From Bradyrhizobium sp. 190 (GTDB lineage: Bacteria; Pseudomonadota; Alphaproteobacteria; Rhizobiales; Xanthobacteraceae): a DNA stretch of 42,378 bases. Numbering within the stretch: the stretch's first letter is position 1; each line of letters opens with the position of its first letter. The stretch covers positions 1 to 42,378 of the forward strand of contig NZ_JADPJL010000064.1 of NCBI RefSeq assembly GCF_023073415.1. Direction: 5' to 3'. The position numbers and the translations under genes are program-made. This document shows positions 1 through 8,404 of this stretch, piece by piece. The notes under the pieces were generated by a model. It did not search any database, was not told the DNA's origin, and saw only the letters and a list, made by a program, of their open reading frames with translations.

Positions 1-118
1 CTCGAGGCTGCGGGCTGTCCTGGAGCTTGCACATCATCGCCTGCATCACAGGCTTCACGAACTCGGCGCCAGCCACGAGCATGTGCCGATCCATTCGGTC
101 CACGTTGAACGCGAGCAT
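1..118 (-). CDS. Partial ORF running off the left edge, unknown
   Basis: On the minus strand an ATG at 118 opens a frame that stays open to the window edge (about 39 residues, starting MLAFNVDRMDRHMLV). It is rich in Met and contains no domain I recognise. It may be the start of a real gene or a chance frame; only the N-terminus is visible. Confidence 0.2.
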   Translation of the reverse strand, partial: MLAFNVDRMDRHMLVAGAEFVKPVMQAMMCKLQDSPQPR

Positions 119-435
119 TGATGAAACGAAAACTTAGGATAAAAAGGAATCTGCTGTCGGTTTCCCGCTGCCTCGCTGTTGGCAGCGGGGCGTGGGCGCA
201 CCGGACCATGGCACGTCCGGCTATATCCACTGGCATGCCAGCGACGATCGATTTAGGCTGCGAAGAACATTCGATGCTCGGACGGATAGTAAGATCCTAG
301 GTGGCCCGCCGTGAGATTAACCATCGATCGCGCCCTCGTATTTGCCTGAGCTGGTTCAGATTCTCTGAAAAAATTCCCCATGGGGCACCTGTTTCCCCAC
401 TGATGGCAGCGAAAGCTCGCGGGGAGCGGATCGCC

Positions 436-723
436 GTGCCCATACGAAGCCCTGCCGACATCGGCGCCACCATTCGCGACAGACGCAAACGTCTCAAGCT
501 CGACCAGTCGGCGCTGGCCAAGTGCATTGGCGTCTGCCGTCAATGGGTGATCGAGATCGAGCAAGGCCACCCCCGCGCTGAATTGTCGCTCGTGCTCCGC
601 GCACTTAATGCTCTCGGCATTCCCATAGACGCCAGTGCCGGGCTGACGACGAGCCGCGGCTCGGCACCAGCCCGCGTCGATATCAATGCCAATGTCGCCA
701 AAGCCAAAAAGGGCAAAGCATGA
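436..723 (+). CDS. hipB: HipB-like XRE-family antitoxin/regulator
   Basis: A protein of about 95 residues made almost entirely of an XRE helix-turn-helix (RSPADIGATIRDRRKRL, then LDQSALAKCIGV and RQWVIEIEQGHPRA). This pattern is typical of HipB/Y4mF-type antitoxins, which bind DNA and neutralise a HipA-type kinase. I chose the GTG at 436 because a GGGGAG purine tract lies about 9 bases upstream and family members begin just before the R-(S/T)-PADIG motif; an ATG at 403 or GTG at 301 would only add an unconserved extension. The stop overlaps the ATG of a short hipA-like stub (ATGA), the classical hipBA arrangement. The toxin is not intact, so the regulator is probably an orphan. Confidence 0.7.
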   Translation: MPIRSPADIGATIRDRRKRLKLDQSALAKCIGVCRQWVIEIEQGHPRAELSLVLRALNALGIPIDASAGLTTSRGSAPARVDINANVAKAKKGKA

Positions 724-881
724 CGGACGTGCTCCTGGATGGCAGGACGACGCCCGGTCGGAAAATGCTTTGCTGCGAGACGATCGTTGCAAACTACCAG
801 CGGAATCGGCACCGGGCTATCCAGCGATCATCATTGTTGCGACCTCTATTTCAAAAGCGGAGCAAATCGAATGCGAGTTAA
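720..881 (+). pseudogene. hipA-like stub (truncated toxin)
   Basis: This ORF starts in a 4-bp ATGA overlap with hipB and begins MTDVLLDGRT, like the first strand of HipA-family Ser/Thr kinases. It then loses all similarity and stops after 53 codons, whereas HipA proteins have about 400 residues. It is probably the 5' scar of a deleted toxin gene. The identification rests mainly on position and overlap. Confidence 0.45.
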
Positions 882-1004
882 CAGTGCTTCTATTAGCTCG
901 TAAGAAGCAAGTTAAAGCGATAGTCTGAGAACAGCGCGACCTCGAATGCTCGGATAGTTGACAAGATCTCAGAGCAGAGCGAAGCACACTAACGGGCCCA
1001 CGCG

Positions 1005-1349
1005 ATGAAATTTGTACTCGTGAATCATAGGACCCCGCGCGACGACAGAATCTGCACCGAATGTTCTCGGTCCCTAGGTCCGGGTTACGTGCGAGATCTG
1101 CCAACGCGGAGAGGATATTGCGGCTACGATTGCTATCGACGCTGCCACTTAGGGGACATCGCGTTGCCGTATCTTACAACGCGTGCCGATTCTAGGCACG
1201 TCACGAAAGACCTTGTTCCTTTTGGAGTCACGGCCTTGCTAACTGCGGCTTCGTGCTGGTTTCAGGTCGGAGAAGCCTCGATGTCATGGATCAACACAGC
1301 GCCGCGTGCCGGCGAGCCATCTACGGATAAGGAATCTCCCTCAGATTGA
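1005..1349 (+). CDS. Small Cys-rich hypothetical protein
   Basis: A 114-residue ORF starting MKFVLVNHRTPR. Residues about 18-48 contain four cysteines spaced as a putative zinc ribbon (ICTECSRSLGPGYVRDL, then YCGYDCYRRC). Similar small proteins occur, to my recollection, in Bradyrhizobium symbiosis regions, but I know of no function. The C-terminal part has a short hydrophobic stretch (FGVTALLTAASCWF) and a polar tail. It stands alone, with no clear operon partner. Confidence 0.5.
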   Translation: MKFVLVNHRTPRDDRICTECSRSLGPGYVRDLPTRRGYCGYDCYRRCHLGDIALPYLTTRADSRHVTKDLVPFGVTALLTAASCWFQVGEASMSWINTAPRAGEPSTDKESPSD

Positions 1350-1498
1350 ACTGGACGGAGTCGTGGAGACCGCGCGTCACTTCTCGGCGAGCCGCAGAAC
1401 TGTGTAAGCAGGCCGGTCCAGCAAGAGCTGTGTGCCGCATTCCTCAGTTGGATCGAGATTAGTTTGGGGAATGCTTCAGCAGGGGCAAGCACGCACAT

Positions 1499-1540
1499 CA
1501 ATTGCAGTTTGGTGTTGGTTCCTCTCAATTTGGTATTGGC
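1499..1540 (+). promoter_or_regulatory. Copy 1 of the 42-bp LysR-type box
   Basis: First of seven copies. The dyad half reads CAATTGCAGTTTGGTGTTG (CAAT-N11-GTTG), and the second half ends in the invariant GGTATTGGC 21 bp after GGTGTTG. This is one of the more diverged copies. It points toward the thiolase remnant that begins about 20 bp downstream, so its target gene is dead. Confidence 0.65.
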
Positions 1541-1561
1541 CTCGCCGGAGGCCGTTCACTT

Positions 1562-1684
1562 AGGGATGCCTTTGCCGCGCAGGTCATCTATTGCCGCGAC
1601 CGGCTCGGCATCGATCCCGTCAAGCTTAAGGTTAATGACGGCGCGATCTCCGTCGGTCATCCCTAAGGTATGTCGGCGCGCACC
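1562..1684 (+). pseudogene. Thiolase (acetyl-CoA acetyltransferase) C-terminal remnant
   Basis: One frame reads AFAAQVIYCRDRLGIDPVK, then VNDGAISVGHP, an in-frame TAA, and GMSART. This matches the thiolase signature around the active-site His (consensus N-GGAI-x-GHP-x-G-x-SGAR). Only about 40 codons survive, with a stop in the middle of the signature. It lies directly after box copy 1, suggesting that a beta-oxidation-type gene was once controlled by that box. Confidence 0.65.
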
Positions 1685-1699
1685 TTTCGGCCCCTCCGT

Positions 1700-2478
1700 G
1701 CATTACGCGCTCTGACCTACGCCATCATAGGGGATATTCTGCATGTCAGTTCCGCCGCTCTGCAACGTCTAGGTGAATGCTGGTCGACACTTCGCCTACA
1801 AGTACGCAAACGCAGGAAGAAGTTGGTAACGGCGAAAAACTATTCTTCCGCAATCAACCGACATTCTTGAGAGCTTGGCTGAGCGAGTTCGGCAGTCCGC
1901 CGCTTGCAGCGATTTTTCTGCTGCGGTGAATTGGTCAGCGCACGGCTGTGGCGTAATCGAACCAGGTTAAATACCCAGCGGTTGCGCAAGGGTTCGTCGA
2001 GCGCCGTTGGAACGATCTTGGCCCGAACCATCGTTTAAGAACCCGTCAACGTAGTTCAGATTGTTAGTACGATACGTACGAAAGCGGAGCGCCAACAAAA
2101 ACCCGAGTTGATTGGAGCTGTCGGAAGGTCTATGTAATCTTGCGGCCGAGATAGTCGTCCGTTGAGAAGCCGATCTGACCGCATTGGAGTTTACGCATGC
2201 GGCGCTTGGTACTCAACGACGCCTTTCTATCAAGGAATTGCGAAGGCGCCGCGCATGTCGAAGAACCATTAGAATATCTTTTCTGACCAGGCTGACGAAG
2301 GGATGGGGAGCCGTGCAAAATCGGACTTATTCGGTAGCAACTGCTGGCACGAACCAAAGCCGTGGGCCCGAACTAGTCCAGCTTCGATTAATATGTCTCT
2401 AACAGCCGTGCCGATCACATCGCGCTGCTCGGCAACGATGGGGACGCCCCTCCAATGCTCCTTAAGAAGAGGTCCACA
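1700..2478. other. About 780 bp without a recognisable gene
   Basis: Short frames exist on both strands but none has a recognisable domain. A minus-strand stretch at about 2290-2450 reads like protein (IVAEQRDVIGTAVRDILIEA) but I could not assign it to a family. The promoter of the downstream aldehyde dehydrogenase should lie in the last 100-200 bp; I see no convincing -35/-10 pair. Confidence 0.4.
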
Positions 2479-3897
2479 ATGGTAAATCGCACGCAATTTT
2501 ACATCGACGGCGCCTGGGTCGATCCCGCCGTCAAGAAGTCCACGCCCGTCGTCAATCCGGCGACCGAAGAAGCGATGTACGAAGTTGCGCTCGGCTCGAA
2601 GGCCGACCTCGACAAGGCCGTTGCCGCCGCCAAGCGCGCCTTCCTGACCTATTCGCAGACCAGCCGCGAGGAGCGCATCGCGCTGCTGGAAAAGATCATC
2701 GAGGTCTACAAGGGCCGCATGAAGGACATCGGCGCGGCCGTCTCCGACGAGATGGGTGCCCCGCTGCCGATGGCCGAACGGCTGCAGGCCGGCGCCGGCC
2801 TTGGCCATATCGCCTCCACGCTGGAAGTGCTGAAGAACTATCATTTCGAGGAAAACGTCGGCACTGCCGTCGTCGTGCGTGAGCCGGTTGGCGTCATCGG
2901 CATGATCACGCCGTGGAACTGGCCGCTCAACCAGATCGCCTGCAAGGTCGCGCCCGCGCTCGCTGCCGGCTGCACCATGATCCTCAAGCCGTCGGAATTC
3001 ACGCCGACCTCGGCGTTGATCTTCGCGGAAATCCTGCATGAAGCGGGCGTGCCGAAGGGCGTGTTCAACCTCGTCAACGGCCTCGGCCCCGAAGTCGGCG
3101 CCGCCATGAGCGAGCATCCCGACATCGACATGATCTCGTTCACCGGCTCGACGCGCGCCGGTGTCGACGTCGCCAAGCGCGCCGCGCCGACCGTGAAGCG
3201 CGTCAGCCAGGAACTGGGCGGCAAGTCGCCGAACGTCATCCTCGAAGGCGCCGACCTCACCAAGGCCGTCACCGGCGGCGTGATGCATATGTTCAACAAT
3301 TCCGGCCAGTCGTGCAACGCACCGTCGCGCATGATCGTGCCGCTGTCGAAGATGAAGGAAGTCGCCGCGATCGCCAAGGGCGTCGCCGACAAGACCAAGG
3401 CGGGCGATCCCCGTGCCGAAGGCACCACCATCGGCCCGGTCGTGTCGCGCATCCAGTGGGACAAGATCCAGGCGCTGATCAAGAAGGGCATCGACGAAGG
3501 CGCGACGCTCGTTGCCGGCGGTCCTGGCCTCCCCGAGGGCGTCAACAAGGGCTTCTACGTTCGCCCGACCATCTTCGCCGACGTGACCAACGACATGACG
3601 ATCGCCCGCGAGGAAATCTTCGGACCGGTGCTGACCATCATCGGCGCCAAGGATGAAGCCGATGCGGTCAGAATCGCCAACGACACGCCCTATGGTCTCG
3701 CCGGTTACGTCTCCGGCGATACGGTGGAAAGCGCGCGCCGCGTGGCCCGCCAGATCCGCGCCGGCAACGTCAACCTGCAGGGCGTGCCGAACGACCGCAC
3801 CGCGCCGTTCGGCGGCTACAAGCAGTCCGGCAACGGCCGCGAGTGGGGCAAGTACGGCCTCGAGGAATATCTCGAGGTGAAGGCCGTCGCCGGCTAA
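2479..3897 (+). CDS. NAD(P)-dependent aldehyde dehydrogenase
   Basis: A 472-residue cytosolic enzyme of the ALDH superfamily that oxidises an aldehyde to the carboxylic acid. Visible hallmarks are the TPWNWPLNQ oxyanion/cofactor segment, KPSEFTP, FTGSTRAG, the general-base Glu245 in ELGGKSPN, the nucleophile Cys279 in NSGQSCNAPS, and EEIFGPVL near the C-terminus. Length and all key residues fit an intact enzyme. The ATG at 2479 follows an AAGAGG purine tract. Codon use is visibly more GC-rich at third positions than in most neighbours (runs of GCC, GGC, ATC, CTC), so it resembles a core-genome gene placed among AT-richer island genes. The substrate cannot be deduced from sequence. Confidence 0.9.
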   Translation: MVNRTQFYIDGAWVDPAVKKSTPVVNPATEEAMYEVALGSKADLDKAVAAAKRAFLTYSQTSREERIALLEKIIEVYKGRMKDIGAAVSDEMGAPLPMAERLQAGAGLGHIASTLEVLKNYHFEENVGTAVVVREPVGVIGMITPWNWPLNQIACKVAPALAAGCTMILKPSEFTPTSALIFAEILHEAGVPKGVFNLVNGLGPEVGAAMSEHPDIDMISFTGSTRAGVDVAKRAAPTVKRVSQELGGKSPNVILEGADLTKAVTGGVMHMFNNSGQSCNAPSRMIVPLSKMKEVAAIAKGVADKTKAGDPRAEGTTIGPVVSRIQWDKIQALIKKGIDEGATLVAGGPGLPEGVNKGFYVRPTIFADVTNDMTIAREEIFGPVLTIIGAKDEADAVRIANDTPYGLAGYVSGDTVESARRVARQIRAGNVNLQGVPNDRTAPFGGYKQSGNGREWGKYGLEEYLEVKAVAG

Positions 3898-4122
3898 AAC
3901 GCGGCGTAGGCTCTACTTTGCAGTGCGCTGCCGTCTTGGTGAAAGCCAAGATCCATAGCCATAGGCCGCCGTTCCTCCGAAAAGCATCGGCCCCGCCGCC
4001 GTCGTTCGCTGCGGCGAGCGACGGCAGCTCCCAGGGGGGCTCAGTCAGGACCCCATGATTAATTGTGCTGAACTTGACGCACAGAACTCAACCTTTCTTT
4101 TCAAAGCTCCGCTGATCTCGCC

Positions 4123-5292
4123 ATGAAGCATATCACCTGCATTGAAGACTTGCGTGCGCTGCACAAGCGTCGCGTGCCGAAGGCGTTCTTCGACTATTGC
4201 GACCGCGGCTCCTATGCCGAGGAAACGCTGCGCGCCAACCGCGACGATCTTCAACACATCAAGTTTCGTCAGCGCATTCTCGTTGACGTCTCCAAGCGCG
4301 ACACTTCGACTATGATTCTGGGCGAGCCGTCCACCTTGCCGCTCATCCTCGCGCCGGTCGGGCTCCTGGGCATGCAGCATGGCGATGGCGAGATCTACGC
4401 CTGCCGCGCGGCGCAGGCCACAGGCATCCCCTTCACGCAGAGCACATTTTCGATCTGCTCGATCGAGGACATCGCCACCAATGTCGAGAAGCCGTTCTGG
4501 TTCCAGCTCTACGTGATGAAGGACCGTGGCTTCATCAAGGATCTGATTCAGCGCGCAATCGCCAGCAACTGCAGCGCACTGGTGTTGACCGTCGATTTGC
4601 AGGTGCCCGCACAGCGCCATGCTGATATCAGGAACGGCATGTCGGTGCCCCCCGAGTGGTCGCTATCGAAGTTCATCGATTTTGCTACCAAGCCGACCTG
4701 GGTCTCCGGCGTGCTGCGCGGCAAGCGCCGCACCTTCGGCAACATCGCCGGTCACGCGAAGAGCACCGAGGATCTCAATCGGCTGGCGGAATGGACGGCC
4801 TCGCAATTCGACACCACGTTGAACTGGCAGGACGTCGACTGGATCCGCAGCATCTGGCCCGGCAAGCTCGTAATCAAGGGGATCCTCGACGTCGAGGACG
4901 CCGAGGAGGCCGCGAAGACCGGTGCACACGCGATCGTCGTTTCCAACCATGGCGGCCGACAGCTCGACGGCGCGCCGTCCTCGATCGAGATGCTACCTGA
5001 GATCGTGGATGCTGTCGGCGACAAGATAGAGATCATGTTCGACGGCGGCATCCGCTCCGGCCAGGACATGATGCGCGCGCTCGCGCTGGGTGCCAAATCC
5101 TGCATGATCGGACGCGCTTATGCGCACGGCCTCGGCGCCGGTGGTCAGGCGGGCGTCGCCAAGTCGATCGACATCATCCGGAGGGAACTGTTGACGACTA
5201 TGAGCCTGTGCGGCGTCAACACTGTCGACGAGATCGACGATCGCGTCCTTTGCGGTATGAAGTCTGATGGCCGATCTCAACCGGCCCGATGA
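4123..5292 (+). CDS. lldD: FMN-dependent alpha-hydroxy-acid dehydrogenase (LldD family)
   Basis: A 389-residue member of the L-lactate dehydrogenase/glycolate oxidase family, which oxidises an (S)-2-hydroxy acid to the 2-oxo acid with FMN. It shows the N-terminal FDYCDRGSYAE segment, the LAPVGLLGMQHGDGE barrel strand, VDLQVPAQRHADIRNG, Lys252 in LVIKGIL and the catalytic His276 in SNHGGRQLDG. The FMN-phosphate segments FDGGIRSGQD and GRAYAHGLGAGG follow. Length is normal. It lies 225 bp after the aldehyde dehydrogenase on the same strand. Lactate is the default substrate, but mandelate- or hydroxyglutarate-type acids are equally possible. No lactate permease or regulator lies nearby. Confidence 0.88.
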   Translation: MKHITCIEDLRALHKRRVPKAFFDYCDRGSYAEETLRANRDDLQHIKFRQRILVDVSKRDTSTMILGEPSTLPLILAPVGLLGMQHGDGEIYACRAAQATGIPFTQSTFSICSIEDIATNVEKPFWFQLYVMKDRGFIKDLIQRAIASNCSALVLTVDLQVPAQRHADIRNGMSVPPEWSLSKFIDFATKPTWVSGVLRGKRRTFGNIAGHAKSTEDLNRLAEWTASQFDTTLNWQDVDWIRSIWPGKLVIKGILDVEDAEEAAKTGAHAIVVSNHGGRQLDGAPSSIEMLPEIVDAVGDKIEIMFDGGIRSGQDMMRALALGAKSCMIGRAYAHGLGAGGQAGVAKSIDIIRRELLTTMSLCGVNTVDEIDDRVLCGMKSDGRSQPAR

Positions 5293-5662
5293 CTAGCTGC
5301 GGCTACCCGAGGACGTCTCCCGGATAATATGTTTCGCATTTGTCGGGCCGGCGCGACGAGGCCAACGCCGCTCGCGAACTGGCCGCCGCCGATCGACTGA
5401 GACGACCGTCAGTGCGGCCGCATCGCCTGCAAGGTCTTGATATAGGCCGACACGGTGCTGACGGCGAGCCGTGCGCTTGCCCAGAGCTCGCCAGTCCTGC
5501 TCAGCTAGGAGGATCAAGCTGTCGCGCGCGCGCTAGACTTCGGCGAACAGCAGAAGGTCCGGATAATCAAAAGCGACGGGAGAACCTTGTTCAGTCGAAT
5601 GAGAGGGGCGCGGATGCTCCCAGCGTACGCTACGGCATTCAGATGGCCAACGCCGGAATGGT
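5293..5662. other. Gene-free stretch upstream of box 2
   Basis: No intact gene. The minus strand at about 5410-5510 reads like a short helix-turn-helix-like fragment (SARLAVSTVSAYIKTL), which may be the scar of a lost regulator, but it is too short to assign. Confidence 0.3.
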
Positions 5663-5704
5663 CAATTCCAATTTGGTCTTGACCCCTCCGAAATTGGTAT
5701 TGGC
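5663..5704 (+). promoter_or_regulatory. Copy 2 of the 42-bp LysR-type box
   Basis: The dyad half reads CAATTCCAATTTGGTCTTG and the second half TCCGAAATTGGTATTGGC, with 21 bp between the GGTnTTG units. It ends 58 bp before the ATG of the decayed ABC binding-protein gene that heads the 5.8-10 kb operon. The box, spacing and start resemble copy 4 at 19333 in front of the intact paralogue, so it is probably the operator of this transport operon. Confidence 0.75.
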
Positions 5705-5762
5705 GTTGCCAAAGCCCACAGTGCAGAAATCAATCAACCAGAATTGATGAATGGGAGGCGGT

Positions 5763-6163
5763 ATGCGTGCAACGGCAAAATTCTCGTTGCTGGACTTGCT
5801 CCTTGCATTCATAGGCTATTCGTTTCCAATAACGGCACAAACGGAGGATCCTCTCCTCAATTCCAGCCGCAAGGTCGGCAAAGGCAAGATGGCGATTACG
5901 TTAGCGGGTCAATTCGGTATCCTCGATCGGCATCGGAGGGAGGCGAGATGGTCGTGCACGAACAGTCGCCGGCGGACGCCGTTTGGAATCTCGTTCCGCG
6001 AGGAGGACATGTGATTCCGAGAGGTCTTCAACCAGCAGCCCCAGCGTTCCTCAGATGCGGCGCCAGGCGGAAGCTGTGGGAAAAGCATGGGGCTCGCAAC
6101 GAGGATACGGTAGCCCAGCTGATCAACTCACGAAGGCCAGTGACCTCGTGCCAATTTGAGTAA
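5763..6163 (+). pseudogene. Amino acid ABC transporter substrate-binding protein, decayed
   Basis: The first codons (MRATAKFSLLDLLLAFIGYS, then AQTEDPLLNSSRKVGKGK) closely parallel the signal peptide and mature N-terminus of the intact binding protein at 19441 (LKFSLLVLLLASTGYAL, AQTEDALLASTRKAG). The central ligand-binding lobes are then missing, similarity resumes at FGISFREED (intact copy: YGAAFRKEDIRF), and a TGA follows immediately. Roughly 500 bp have been lost. The GGGAGG tract before the ATG and box 2 upstream are preserved. The transporter encoded downstream therefore lacks its own receptor in this locus. Confidence 0.85.
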
Positions 6164-6175
6164 AGGGTAACTGCA

Positions 6176-6895
6176 GTGAAGGCGGTTTTGGAGTATTGGC
6201 CTGCGTTTGCTCAGGGCTTGTGGGTGACCGTATGGATAGCGGCTTGCATCATACTTGGTGCAGCACTCGGCGCCATTATCCTTGGCGCGCTGAGGCTCTC
6301 TGAGACGCTGGCCATACGAGTGGCTTCGATGCTTTTTATCGAGGCCATTCGCGCCCCCTCGGGCCTGGTTCTCCTGTTCTGGGTATTTTATGTGCTGCCG
6401 CTGTTGCCGGGTATGCCGCGGCTGAGCCCCCTCACGGCGGCGATCCTCGTGCTGGCGCTCGATGGAGCCGTCTACGGAGCTGAAATCGTCCGTGCTGGCA
6501 TTGAGTCCGTTCATCGCGGGCAAAGCGATGCGTGTCATGCGCTTGGGCTAACCAAACTGCAGAGTTTCACGTCGGTTGTTCTGCCGCAGGCGCTCTCGCA
6601 GATCGTTCCCGCTTTCGGCAGTCTGGCGAGGGGCATGATCAAGTGGACCTCGATCGTGAGCTTCATCGGTGTGCAGGACGTTCTCTATGTTGCGAACTTT
6701 GTTCGCGGCCAAACATATGAGACGGTCACTGTCTTTTGCCTGCTTGCCGCCGTTTACTGGATCCTGACCGTTCTTTGCGGCATTGCTTTCAGCACGCTTG
6801 AGCGGGTCCTGCCGCTGAATCGTGCGTTGCGAGCCTCGCGCGCATCTATTCAGGCGGGTCCCGAGCTGAATGCCAGTGCAGGAGTCGCCTCATGA
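6176..6895 (+). CDS. Polar amino acid ABC transporter permease (HisQ/GlnP type)
   Basis: A 239-residue inner-membrane protein of the HisM/HisQ/GlnP family. An N-terminal hydrophobic segment (LWVTVWIAACIILGAALGAI) is followed by FIEAIRAPSGLVLLFWV, the family's characteristic start of the permease domain. The EAA-type loop that contacts the ATPase is ACHALGLTKLQSFTSVVLPQA. The start is a GTG, with AAAGGG upstream. The 3' end overlaps the second permease by 4 bp (ATGA), so the two are translationally coupled. Together with the next two genes it forms the membrane and energy parts of an amino acid importer. Confidence 0.9.
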   Translation: MKAVLEYWPAFAQGLWVTVWIAACIILGAALGAIILGALRLSETLAIRVASMLFIEAIRAPSGLVLLFWVFYVLPLLPGMPRLSPLTAAILVLALDGAVYGAEIVRAGIESVHRGQSDACHALGLTKLQSFTSVVLPQALSQIVPAFGSLARGMIKWTSIVSFIGVQDVLYVANFVRGQTYETVTVFCLLAAVYWILTVLCGIAFSTLERVLPLNRALRASRASIQAGPELNASAGVAS

Positions 6896-7539
6896 CGTGG
6901 GATTGGAGTTACGTCTTACAGATCCTGCCGGAGCTCATGGTCGGTGTTTGCTATACCGTGCTGGTGACGCTCGCGAGCTCAGCGATTGCATTAACAGGGG
7001 GGCTGCTGCTTGCGATCCTGGAGAGTGTGAGTACCAAGTTCGGGCGGGCATTCGTACGTTTCTGGCTCGAACTCGCCCGGGGTGTGCCGGCCCTCGTGCT
7101 GCTGTACTTCGCCTTCTATGTGCTACCAGAAGTGGGAGTTACCCTTCCGGCAATGCCTATTGGCATTGGTGTATTAGGTATAGTCTACGCCGCGTACTCC
7201 TCCGAGGTTTATCGAGGCAGCCTTATCACGATCCCTGCTGAACTGCGCGACGCGTGTGTGGCGCTCAATTTGAGCCCGTACGTTACATGGCAACGCGTGC
7301 TCGTTCCATTGATGATCAAACGCTCCGCGCCTGCGCTTCTCAACTATGTGCTCGGTCTTTTCCGCCACACCGCGGTGCTCTTTGCAATCGGGATACCGGT
7401 GCTAATGGGTGAAGCTATGGTGGCGGCCGACCAAAGCTTCCGCTATCTTGAGCCTTTCACTCTGGCTGGCGTCATTTATTTGGGCATGAATTTGCCCTTC
7501 CTCTATCTCCTTTCCAGATTCAAGGTCAAATATGCTTAG
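6892..7539 (+). CDS. Polar amino acid ABC transporter permease (HisM type)
   Basis: A 215-residue second permease of the same family. It has a transmembrane segment at the N-terminus (MVGVCYTVLVTLASSAIAL), the FVRFWLELARGVPALVLLYF motif that opens the domain, and the EAA loop ACVALNLSPYVTWQRVLVPL. It probably forms a heterodimer with the preceding permease. It overlaps its upstream neighbour by 4 bp and the downstream ATPase gene by 8 bp, so all three belong to one operon. No sign of damage. Confidence 0.9.
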   Translation: MTWDWSYVLQILPELMVGVCYTVLVTLASSAIALTGGLLLAILESVSTKFGRAFVRFWLELARGVPALVLLYFAFYVLPEVGVTLPAMPIGIGVLGIVYAAYSSEVYRGSLITIPAELRDACVALNLSPYVTWQRVLVPLMIKRSAPALLNYVLGLFRHTAVLFAIGIPVLMGEAMVAADQSFRYLEPFTLAGVIYLGMNLPFLYLLSRFKVKYA

Positions 7540-8398
7540 TTCCGCTCAATGTAGCCCCTCTGGACCGTCCGAGGCCGCGGCCGCTGCAGCGACCAACGCG
7601 ACAGAGGCAGCTGGATCCGCTGCCAAATCGCAGCAGGCAATGTGGTCGATCGAATTTGAAAAGGTCTCAAAATCCTTCGGTGCTCACCGCGTGCTGGTCG
7701 ATGTCGACCTGCACGTGCGGCCTGGCGAAAAGGTCACGCTGATCGGACCGAGCGGTTCAGGAAAAACGACCGTGCTGCGCTTGGCGATGACCCTAGCGAA
7801 ACCCACCAGTGGCGATATCCGGGTTTTCGGCGAGAGCATCATCTTCGATTCGGCAGGCAAACCGCTCTCGAACTCGCAGGAGGCGCGGATCCGCCGCCGG
7901 TGCGGTATGGTATTCCAGCAGTTCAACCTGTTTCCGCATCTAACCGTCCTACAGAACCTGATCTTGGCGCCAACGACCGTCTTGCGGCAGTCCAGGGAGC
8001 AGGCTGAGAAGAGCGCGCTCGAATATCTTCGCATGGTGGATCTGGAAGACAAAGTGCATGCGTATCCAGCGCAACTTTCCGGAGGTCAGCAGCAGCGCAT
8101 TGCGATCGCGCGGGCGCTCATCTTGAAACCTGAGATACTCCTGCTCGACGAAATTACCTCGGCGCTGGACCCCGAGCTCGCCGGAGAAGTTCTCGACGTA
8201 GTGCGAGGTGTAGCTCATGAGCTGAAGGTGACGCTGCTGATCGTCACCCACGAGATGCGATTCGCACGCGAGGTGTCCGACCGCATCGTTGTCTTCGATG
8301 CGGGCCGCATCATCGAGCAGGGTTCGCCCGAAAAGATCTTCACCAATCCCGAATCCGAGCGTACGCGCGCCTTTCTGCAATCCGTCCTGAACCATTGA
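7532..8398 (+). CDS. Polar amino acid ABC transporter ATPase (GlnQ/HisP type)
   Basis: A 288-residue cytoplasmic ATPase. Walker A GPSGSGKTT, Q-loop MVFQQFNLFPHLTV, signature LSGGQQQR, Walker B ILLLDEITSALD and the H-loop VTHEM are all intact. An unusual low-complexity Ala/Ser-rich extension of about 36 residues (SEAAAAAATNATEAAG) precedes the normal start. An internal ATG at 7640 (MWSIEFEKVSKSFG) would give a standard-length family member and may be the true start, although the upstream ATG overlaps the permease gene in a coupled arrangement. It powers the importer formed by the two permeases. Confidence 0.9.
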   Translation: MLSSAQCSPSGPSEAAAAAATNATEAAGSAAKSQQAMWSIEFEKVSKSFGAHRVLVDVDLHVRPGEKVTLIGPSGSGKTTVLRLAMTLAKPTSGDIRVFGESIIFDSAGKPLSNSQEARIRRRCGMVFQQFNLFPHLTVLQNLILAPTTVLRQSREQAEKSALEYLRMVDLEDKVHAYPAQLSGGQQQRIAIARALILKPEILLLDEITSALDPELAGEVLDVVRGVAHELKVTLLIVTHEMRFAREVSDRIVVFDAGRIIEQGSPEKIFTNPESERTRAFLQSVLNH

Positions 8399-8404
8399 AA
8401 AACC

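Noticed and set aside
1499..1540. The 42-bp elements as nod boxes, NifA sites or sigma-54 promoters
   Set aside because: No ATC-N9-GAT nod-box core, no TGT-N10-ACA NifA site and no correctly spaced GG/GC -24/-12 pair fits all seven copies.
2269..3288. Long minus-strand frame of 339 codons
   Set aside because: It is antisense to the aldehyde dehydrogenase, whose motifs are unmistakable. The His/Asp/Arg-rich composition is typical of a shadow of a GC-rich gene.
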